From Coxiellaceae bacterium (lineage in GTDB: Bacteria; Pseudomonadota; Gammaproteobacteria; GCA-013414725): 6,662 nt of DNA. Positions 1 through 4,790 of this stretch are shown here, piece by piece. The position numbers were made by a program, and so were the translations under genes. The stretch spans positions 1,262,042 to 1,268,703 of the forward strand of contig CP058706.1 of assembly GCA_013414725.1 (NCBI GenBank), read 5' to 3'. A model generated the notes under the pieces. That model did not search any database and was not told the origin of the DNA. It was given only the letters and a program-made list of their open reading frames with translations. Each line of letters starts with the position of its first letter. Positions within the stretch are counted from its first letter, which is position 1.

Positions 1-741
1 CCTTTCGTTTATATCGATACTCATGCGGGTGCTGGAATTTATGATTTGCAAACCATTGAATCGCAAGCCACACAAGAGTACCTAGTGGGCATTGCCAAGA
101 TAAAAGTGACGGCAACAACACCGCAGTTAATCAAAGATTATTTAGCAATCATTGACACGATTAATCAACAGCATCAAACAACAGAACGGCGGTTTTATCC
201 AGGGTCACCATTATTTGTTAGACAGCTACTACGTCCGTCAGATCAAATGATTATTTCTGAGTTGCAACCCAAAATTCATCAGACACTACGACAATTATTT
301 TTGCAAGACAAACAAGTGGCAGTGCATCATCGAGACGGTTATGAAATGATGAAAGCCTTGTTGCCGCCTACCATACGTCGAGGGTTGGTCTTAATTGATC
401 CACCTTATGAAGCGGTAGATGAGTGGCAGCAAGTGATTACGGCATTGCAACATGGCTTAGAACGATGGGCGAATGGCATTTTTGTCATATGGTATCCTAT
501 CAAAGCTGCATCGCCTTTAACGGCTTTTTATCAACAGATAGCGCAAGTCCCTGCCAATGCGTGTTTAGGCTTTGAATTTTTAGTCTGTCCTGCAGATTCA
601 CCGATAGGTCTAAATGGATGCGGCATGATTATTATAAATCCACCTTGGCAGTTTGAAGAGGCATTACAACGATTGTTGTTTTGGTTGAAACAAAGCTTAG
701 CACAGCCGGGGCAAGGCCAAGTCAAATTATTTTGGCTTTAG
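1..741 (+). CDS. rlmJ: 23S rRNA (adenine(2030)-N6)-methyltransferase RlmJ, 5' end missing
   Basis: The frame is open from base 1, so the gene starts before the window; 246 codons remain of a family usually near 280, so roughly 35 N-terminal residues are missing. TTG at 46 is not the start, because the SAM-binding motif lies upstream of it. What is seen: the motif I glycine loop YIDTHAGAG at fragment residues 4-12, the catalytic motif IV LIDPPYE at 131-137, and a late NPPW at 213-216, all in the order expected for RlmJ. The family methylates N6 of A2030 in 23S rRNA (E. coli numbering), on naked rRNA before ribosome assembly, in the cytoplasm; substrate here is inferred from the family. The frame is intact although it holds several T5 runs, unlike the gene downstream. 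The next gene is 204 bp away behind a palindromic repeat, so it is probably a separate transcription unit. Confidence 0.95.
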   Translation, partial: PFVYIDTHAGAGIYDLQTIESQATQEYLVGIAKIKVTATTPQLIKDYLAIIDTINQQHQTTERRFYPGSPLFVRQLLRPSDQMIISELQPKIHQTLRQLFLQDKQVAVHHRDGYEMMKALLPPTIRRGLVLIDPPYEAVDEWQQVITALQHGLERWANGIFVIWYPIKAASPLTAFYQQIAQVPANACLGFEFLVCPADSPIGLNGCGMIIINPPWQFEEALQRLLFWLKQSLAQPGQGQVKLFWL

Positions 742-768
742 TGCCAGCATTTTTATTCGGCTCCCTAA

Positions 769-798
769 TTTACTTCTGCTAACTAATAGTCTTACAAT
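769..798 (+). promoter_or_regulatory. possible sigma70-type promoter for the large ankyrin gene
   Basis: A -10-like TACAAT (793-798, five of six consensus bases) follows a -35-like TTTACT (769-774, four of six) with an 18 bp spacer. Transcription would start near 805, giving a leader of about 140 nt that contains the palindromic repeat. This is an eye match in AT-rich DNA, where chance matches are common. A TATTAT at 922-927 is nearer the gene, but it has no -35 partner and would start the RNA inside the ribosome binding site. Confidence 0.25.
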
Positions 799-817
799 GG
801 CTCCCAATGTTTTTCCT

Positions 818-906
818 GTAGGGTGGATCAAGCGAATCGACCTATCCTGATTGCAGTATGATTTGCAATATGGTTTGGTGGATCCGCTTCGCTTGATCCA
901 CCCTGC
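818..906. repeat. palindromic intergenic repeat (GTGGATC family)
   Basis: The left arm 818-839 (GTAGGGTGGATCAAGCGAA and on) is the reverse complement of the right arm 885-906, with 20 of 22 positions matching, around a loop of about 45 nt. The right part is also a self-contained hairpin: GGTGGATC at 877-884, a 10 nt loop, and GATCCACC at 895-902. The same GTGGATC...GATCCAC ends recur at 6203-6425 on the other side of the next gene, so this is a dispersed repeat family rather than a one-off. No protein is encoded. The size fits a small non-autonomous mobile element or REP-like unit; which one cannot be told from two copies. Confidence 0.8.
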
Positions 907-913
907 ATTTTTT
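877..913 (+). terminator. possible Rho-independent terminator of rlmJ, made by the repeat
   Basis: An 8 bp stem (877-884 with 895-902), or the longer alternative stem 818-839 with 885-906, is followed almost at once by six T at 908-913. That is the arrangement of an intrinsic terminator for transcripts coming from rlmJ. The stem lies 5 nt before the T tract and its loop is 10 nt, so it is not ideal. If the promoter at 769-798 is real, this structure lies inside the leader of the downstream gene and would act on it as well. Confidence 0.35.
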
Positions 914-934
914 CTGTTAGCTATTATTTGTATT

Positions 935-938
935 GGAG
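935..938 (+). promoter_or_regulatory. ribosome binding site that decides the start at 946
   Basis: GGAG at 935-938 lies 7 nt before ATG 946. The frame is open back to a TTG at 928, but that codon has no such site in front of it and would itself overlap the GGAG. ATG 946 is therefore the chosen start. None of the later reading-frame pieces of this gene has a comparable site and start codon. Confidence 0.75.
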
Positions 939-945
939 AAAAATC

Positions 946-1497
946 ATGACACAACTAGGAAATATTGCCCAACGAGAAGTTGCTGCTCCATTAAATCCTG
1001 AAGTGATTATTTTTACACGAGATGAACAGCTTAAAAAAGAATTAGCAGCAAAACGATTTCAATCACTTAATGAAACTATGGCAGTCCTATTACAGGCAAT
1101 CAAAAGCTATGAGCATTTGCGGCGCAAAATTGCAGACACAGAAGAATATAAGCAGGGTGTCGATCCAGCAAAAGTAGACCAAAAAGATATCTTGGGTGTC
1201 ATCCATCAATATCTCGATCAAATCCATTGGTATAATATTCAGTCTGGGAGTTTGCAACAAGAGGCTTATTGGGACAGTTTGGAAAAGAAATCGAAGCAAG
1301 ATGCAGAAATTATTGGTTTAAGAGCAAGTTGGGCAAGCCATGCAAAATTGGCGCATTTCGCCGCCAAAGATATTAAACAAATGTGGGATATCTTGCAAGG
1401 CATAGAAATAACTATTAAAAAATTAAAACAACAGATGCCCACATATCAATTAGAACCTGGTCTTGGGGGAGATTTTCTCAATATATTACTCAATTAG
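946..1497 (+). CDS. piece 1 of the broken gene: N-terminal helical region
   Basis: This is the only piece with a proper ribosome binding site and ATG. Read alone it would be a 183-residue protein. It begins MTQLGNIAQREV and is rich in Gln, Lys, Glu and Ala in long helix-like stretches (for example IKQMWDILQGIEITIKKLKQQ); I recognise no domain. The last residues before TAG 1495-1497 (FLNILLN) are probably out-of-frame: past the G5 run at 1465-1469 the next frame continues as FSQYITQLESQLSVEKD, which fits the preceding style better. It corresponds to residues 1 to about 174 of the restored protein. Confidence 0.6.
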   Translation: MTQLGNIAQREVAAPLNPEVIIFTRDEQLKKELAAKRFQSLNETMAVLLQAIKSYEHLRRKIADTEEYKQGVDPAKVDQKDILGVIHQYLDQIHWYNIQSGSLQQEAYWDSLEKKSKQDAEIIGLRASWASHAKLAHFAAKDIKQMWDILQGIEITIKKLKQQMPTYQLEPGLGGDFLNILLN

Positions 1498-1637
1498 AAT
1501 CTCAATTGTCAGTTGAGAAAGATTTGGTTCTATCAGCTATGGCGGCGAGATTAAAAGTCTCTTTTCAAAAACGAGACCTTCAATACGAAGATATCTTGAT
1601 TAATATTTGTCAAATTTTCGCTGATAAAAAATATTGA
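1470..1637 (+). CDS. piece 2 of the broken gene
   Basis: This frame 3 segment has no start signal, so it is hard to see as a gene of its own. It reads FSQYITQLESQLSVEK, then AMAARLKVSFQKRDLQYED, and ends FADKKY at TGA 1635-1637. Residues about 177-228 of the restored protein. One A added to the A6 run at 1626-1631 turns the end into DKKILKQQMILKLKEY and joins it directly to the next piece. Confidence 0.55.
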   Translation, partial: RFSQYITQLESQLSVEKDLVLSAMAARLKVSFQKRDLQYEDILINICQIFADKKY

Positions 1638-2101
1638 AGCAGCAAATGATTTTAAAGCTGAAAGAATATAAACCGCGAAGAAAGTTAACTCCAAAATTAT
1701 TTCATGAGTTTATAGCGATTTTGTCACAAAATTATAAGGCCGACATAAAGACTATTTTGGATATTGAAACTAAACAGCTGGGAATTAAGTTGTGGCAATC
1801 ACCTAACTATGGCTTAGTTTGGCTGCCTGATAATTTTCAACCAAATGCAAAAGCTAATTATAATGATGCGTTATATGGTTATTTTTCAAATCATTATCGT
1901 TTTATTGAGCTTGGTTTGGCATTGTCTGATTTGTTTGATTTATTGTCGCAGGTTGTTAGCCCCAAGTCAGATAATAATAATCAAGAGCATGATGAATTAA
2001 TTCTTTTGATGCCATTATCAAGAAATATTGTTAAAACGTTTAATTTATTAGAAAAAGCCGTTTCCTCTGCAACGGAAAAAAATCTAAAATTGGTGCCTTA
2101 A
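1634..2101 (+). CDS. piece 3 of the broken gene
   Basis: A frame 2 segment of 155 codons if read from TTG 1634. That start has no ribosome binding site and overlaps the stop of the previous piece. Restored residues about 230-379. The sequence is unrecognised and mixed helical (FHEFIAILSQNYKADIK, WLPDNFQPNAKANYND), with an Asn-rich DNNNQEHDE stretch. The correct frame is lost at the A7 run 2076-2082. One added A gives ATEKKSKIGALSKLVG in the next frame, so the terminal NLKLVP before TAA 2099-2101 is probably out-of-frame. Confidence 0.55.
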   Translation: MKQQMILKLKEYKPRRKLTPKLFHEFIAILSQNYKADIKTILDIETKQLGIKLWQSPNYGLVWLPDNFQPNAKANYNDALYGYFSNHYRFIELGLALSDLFDLLSQVVSPKSDNNNQEHDELILLMPLSRNIVKTFNLLEKAVSSATEKNLKLVP

Positions 2102-2393
2102 GTAAACTAGTTGGTAGTCAGACAGATGAGTGTTTAAGTTTATGGTTAAAAAGGTTGATAAAATCTATGAGGATTTATCAGGTCGAATATTACAGGCATT
2201 TACTGTATTGCTGCAAAAATTCCAGCAATTGCCAATGCTGGTCTCTTCGGGACAAATTGCTACTGAAAGTTTTGATCAATTATTGGATTTGAAAAGAAAA
2301 ATTAAGGCCATATTTACTTGTATTGACGTGGTTTCCAATTATTGGGGAACGAGTGAGAATTTTAGTTCTATTTGTAATGACCTTAAAAAATAG
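2080..2393 (+). CDS. pieces 4 and 5 of the broken gene
   Basis: Piece 4 is only about 23 codons in frame 1 (2080-2148: SKIGALSKLVGSQTDECLS and on to WL). The A5 run at 2148-2152 then moves the frame to 3, where piece 5 runs to TAG 2391-2393 (KKVDKIYEDLSGRILQAF, LLDLKRKIKAIFTCIDV). A gene finder would call only 2130-2393 from a GTG, but that opening (MFKFMV) reads the DNA of piece 4 in the wrong frame, just after a TGA at 2127-2129. Restored residues about 380-482; no recognised domain. The stop at 2391 disappears if the A6 run at 2385-2390 gains one A, giving LKKIEQQFSTSAISYL. Confidence 0.5.
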
Positions 2394-2872
2394 AACAGCA
2401 ATTTTCCACATCAGCAATATCCTATTTATTGACTGCTTTAGAAGCTCAGGAATATTATCAAGATAAAAATTATATTAATGATAATACTGCCAAAGTAAAA
2501 CAGCTGTTTGAAGATGTGCTAGTACTGATCGAGAACGACCAGGTTGAGACAGTGATTAACACTATTATGCGTTTGATATTGGGATTGGAATATCCTCCTG
2601 CTGCTTCGGTTTCGGAGTGCATTACTCAGTTATGTGCACAAACACGTCATGATGCAGATAGGTTTAAAAGCTGTTTGGTTAATTATTATTTATTGCCTCA
2701 AGTTTATGTGACAGACTCTCCTGCTTACCTATTTTTACGGGATTTTGACGACTTCGCCATAAAAAGTGGCAGAATAAACGTTATTTTGTGGCCAATATTG
2801 CTTTTCAATTCATCTCTGCCATTCTTAGCGAAAAGACGGCTTATGCATTGGATGGCACAAAGACAATTATGA
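2387..2872 (+). CDS. piece 6 of the broken gene
   Basis: This frame 2 segment flows from the previous piece as KIEQQFSTSAISYLLTALEA. A call starting at TTG 2429 would drop the first 14 codons and has no ribosome binding site. Restored residues about 484-607. It holds acidic helical sequence (VKQLFEDVLVLIENDQVE) and three Cys residues spread over about 40 residues, without a recognisable metal-binding pattern. After the A5 run at 2761-2765 the frame is probably wrong: the Trp- and Leu-rich tail up to TGA 2870-2872 is the shadow of piece 7, which overlaps it. Confidence 0.5.
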   Translation, partial: KIEQQFSTSAISYLLTALEAQEYYQDKNYINDNTAKVKQLFEDVLVLIENDQVETVINTIMRLILGLEYPPAASVSECITQLCAQTRHDADRFKSCLVNYYLLPQVYVTDSPAYLFLRDFDDFAIKSGRINVILWPILLFNSSLPFLAKRRLMHWMAQRQL

Positions 2873-2994
2873 TTGATCAAGACAATCAAATGCTGGTGAC
2901 TTTAGAAAGCGTTTTTAAAGCCGTGAAGATTATTTTTCATTTGAAAATGGTTTTAAAGACCTGTTGCTTCAAAAATAGAGCAATATTTGGCTAA
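2764..2994 (+). CDS. pieces 7 and 8 of the broken gene
   Basis: Piece 7 (frame 1) reads KWQNKRYFVANIAFQF, then LDGTKTIMIDQDNQMLVTLE, with true sequence to about 2916. Piece 8 is a short frame 3 stretch from about 2919 (SREDYFSFENGFKDLLLQK) ending at TAG 2976-2978. The frame 1 reading past 2920 (VKIIFHLKMVLKTCCFKNR) looks out-of-frame. The step between 7 and 8 lies at AAAGCC (2917-2922), the only one not in a run of five or more identical bases. The step to piece 9 is the A5 run 2971-2975. Restored residues about 609-679. Unrecognised. Confidence 0.45.
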   Translation, partial: KWQNKRYFVANIAFQFISAILSEKTAYALDGTKTIMIDQDNQMLVTLESVFKAVKIIFHLKMVLKTCCFKNRAIFG

Positions 2995-3790
2995 TTATAA
3001 TGGTGAAGATGAATATTATAGTAGAATATTTGATTTAGTGGCCGACAGTAAATTATCGACCAGCTATTATCAAAAACGTTTTGACTATTTGTGTCAAAAC
3101 AAGAATTGGGAAATCCTCGCTCAGCCTCTCTGGTTGCGGCGTTTTACTCTTTATCCAACCTTGGTCCATGCTGTTTCCCATAATGATAATACTCAGCCAT
3201 CTGCCAATAGTTTGCTTGGATATATTCGCCCGTTAATTTTTTCACAGTTTCCTGGCGATCAGCGTTCTATTTTTAACCAACATTTTTATTTGTTATTGGA
3301 TAAGTATGGCAGCGAGGCTGATAAGGCCCAATATGGATTGTTGACGGACAAAAGAACCTTTGAAATCATTGATAAAATGATCAAGAGCCAGCATGATATT
3401 GTTAAGAATTTCAAGAATGAATCTCAAGAAATGCGCGATGGATTGGACCAGGCAACACGCAGCGCAAAATTAATTATTGACAAAGTTTTGCAACAAAGTT
3501 GGCCATTTCCAATGACTCAACGGGGGTATGAGGAATTAAATAAAGTCATTTCTAGGTTATTAAAAAGTTCATGGTTTCCAATCTCACATTTGATTGTTCA
3601 GGTTTGGGCAAACAAGGCGCAGCAATATGACTATAATAGGATTTGGTTGCAAAAATTATTGGATGGAAAAATCATTGGCCATCATTTTGATGATTATCCG
3701 CATGCAAAATATTTATCAGAGTTGTTTCCATATGATGATCAGAAAGCGGTTGATGAAATCGTTGAAATGATAGAAACATTTTTGAAATGA
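2987..3790 (+). CDS. piece 9 of the broken gene: 267-codon unrecognised region
   Basis: This is the second-longest uninterrupted piece. The true reading enters upstream of TTG 2987, at about 2975 (IEQYLANYNGEDEYYSR), and runs to TGA 3788-3790. Restored residues about 680-948. It is rich in aromatic residues and helices (YYQKRFDYLCQNKNWEIL, WFPISHLIVQVWANKAQQYD), with no ankyrin consensus and no catalytic motif that I recognise. The stop overlaps ATG 3787 of the next piece as ATGA. That could be mistaken for translational coupling of two genes, but the T5 run at 3779-3783 just before it explains the change of frame equally well. Confidence 0.6.
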   Translation: MANYNGEDEYYSRIFDLVADSKLSTSYYQKRFDYLCQNKNWEILAQPLWLRRFTLYPTLVHAVSHNDNTQPSANSLLGYIRPLIFSQFPGDQRSIFNQHFYLLLDKYGSEADKAQYGLLTDKRTFEIIDKMIKSQHDIVKNFKNESQEMRDGLDQATRSAKLIIDKVLQQSWPFPMTQRGYEELNKVISRLLKSSWFPISHLIVQVWANKAQQYDYNRIWLQKLLDGKIIGHHFDDYPHAKYLSELFPYDDQKAVDEIVEMIETFLK

Positions 3791-4197
3791 ATATTAATAT
3801 GCTGCGTAATAACCAAGGTCAATTTAATGCAGAGGCCATGGAAGTCATTTCTAATTATCTCACAAATTCAAGGGAGCTATTTTCTGATGAAAAGCATGCC
3901 CAATTCGTACGATCTAGAGATGAATTAATTCAGCTTAAGGTTCAGCAGGCTCAGAGTATGGGGGTTGCTGCTGAAATTCTGTCAAATGTGAAATCGGGCG
4001 ATTATGCTTTTGCTTGCAATAAATTTATTCAGGTGTGGAACTTTATATTAAGTTCGCAAAACGAAACCAACGTTTCGATGAGAGTGTATGATTTTTACCA
4101 ATTTATTTTAGGTTGGATTCAAGCGGCGCCGAAAACTGAACAGGAGAAACAGCGTTTCCAACATTTTATTCAAACTTTGCGGTCTGAGAAAAATTAG
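3787..4197 (+). CDS. piece 10 of the broken gene
   Basis: Frame 1 segment, 136 codons from ATG 3787. It overlaps the previous stop by 4 nt and has only a weak purine stretch (GAAA) in front. With one T added to the run at 3779-3783 the preceding piece reads TFFEMNINMLRNNQGQF straight into it. Restored residues about 949-1085: an all-helical-looking region (RSRDELIQLKVQQAQSMG, WNFILSSQNETNVSMRVYDF), unrecognised. It ends RSEKN at TAG 4195-4197. One A added to the A5 run at 4189-4193 gives RSEKKLDVSLLSPTTRQAF and continues into piece 11. Confidence 0.55.
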   Translation: MNINMLRNNQGQFNAEAMEVISNYLTNSRELFSDEKHAQFVRSRDELIQLKVQQAQSMGVAAEILSNVKSGDYAFACNKFIQVWNFILSSQNETNVSMRVYDFYQFILGWIQAAPKTEQEKQRFQHFIQTLRSEKN

Positions 4198-4775
4198 ATG
4201 TTAGTTTATTAAGTCCAACCACCAGGCAAGCATTTAATCAAATGTTGTTTGATGTCATCGGTAGGCCTAACAGCCAATATGCTTGTGAATTATTTTTAGT
4301 TATAGGAATTTCTTTGGCTGAAAAAGACCAGCAACGTGGTTTCACTTTGTTGCATACAGCTCTTTATAAAGGAGCAGATTTTACAACATTAACCTATCTT
4401 GCCGGCCATGTTGCCTCGTTGTTATTAAAACGAAGCAAGGATGGGTCATTTACTGTCCATTCAGCTTCAGTCAGTGCTGAGCCAGAAACTTTTAAGTGGT
4501 TGCTTGATAATCGAATTACGCCCTTAAATGTATTTAATGGTCAACAATGGACGCCGCTGCATTTGGCAGTGACTCCCATTACTTCTGAATACGATGATGA
4601 AGACGATAAAATGCGCTATGTACAGCGCTTAAAATTATTGTTGCAATATGGCGCAAAAATCAATCTCCCAGGCAGTGGTAATCAGACTGCTTTAGATCGG
4701 GTTTTATCAGAAGGCGATAAGGCCTTGTTGATGTTAATGTTTTTATTGCAAAAGGTGTTGATGCCAATAATGTGA
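4191..4775 (+). CDS. piece 11 of the broken gene: first ankyrin-repeat block
   Basis: Frame 3 segment. A call from ATG 4242 would omit 17 codons that join to piece 10 and would lack a ribosome binding site. Restored residues about 1086-1269. It contains ankyrin-like units: GFTLLHTALYKGADFTTL, GSFTVHSASVSAEPETFKWL, GQQWTPLHLAV followed after an acidic insert (SEYDDEDDKM) by LKLLLQYGAKINL, and GNQTALDRVLSEGDKALL. The frame is lost at the T5 run 4740-4744. With one more T it reads MFFIAKGVDANNVTVDRP, completing the ankyrin ending xGVDAN, which is good evidence for that junction. The written terminus KVLMPIM is out-of-frame. Confidence 0.7.
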   Translation, partial: KLDVSLLSPTTRQAFNQMLFDVIGRPNSQYACELFLVIGISLAEKDQQRGFTLLHTALYKGADFTTLTYLAGHVASLLLKRSKDGSFTVHSASVSAEPETFKWLLDNRITPLNVFNGQQWTPLHLAVTPITSEYDDEDDKMRYVQRLKLLLQYGAKINLPGSGNQTALDRVLSEGDKALLMLMFLLQKVLMPIM

Positions 4776-4790
4776 CTGTAGACCGACCAA
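4338..4790 (+). other. ankyrin-repeat block 1
   Basis: About four degenerate ankyrin units lie between restored residues 1135 and 1285. The best matches to the GxTPLHxA...LLxxGAxxN consensus are GFTLLHTAL and QQWTPLHLAV followed by LLLQYGAKINL. The last unit is completed only across the frameshift at 4740-4744 (FFIAKGVDAN). Ankyrin repeats bind proteins; the partner is unknown. Confidence 0.75.

Noticed and set aside
818..906. CRISPR-like or attachment-site reading of the repeat
   Set aside because: There are only two arms, inverted rather than direct, with no spacers, no regular spacing and no integrase or tRNA nearby.
727..954. Minus-strand open frame of 75 codons between rlmJ and the ankyrin gene
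   Set aside because: It runs through the palindromic repeat and the start region of the next gene; its content (Arg, Ser and Lys rich) looks non-coding.
2130..2393. Independent small gene starting at GTG 2130
   Set aside because: It has no ribosome binding site, follows an in-frame TGA at 2127-2129, and its first residues read the DNA of the preceding piece in another frame.
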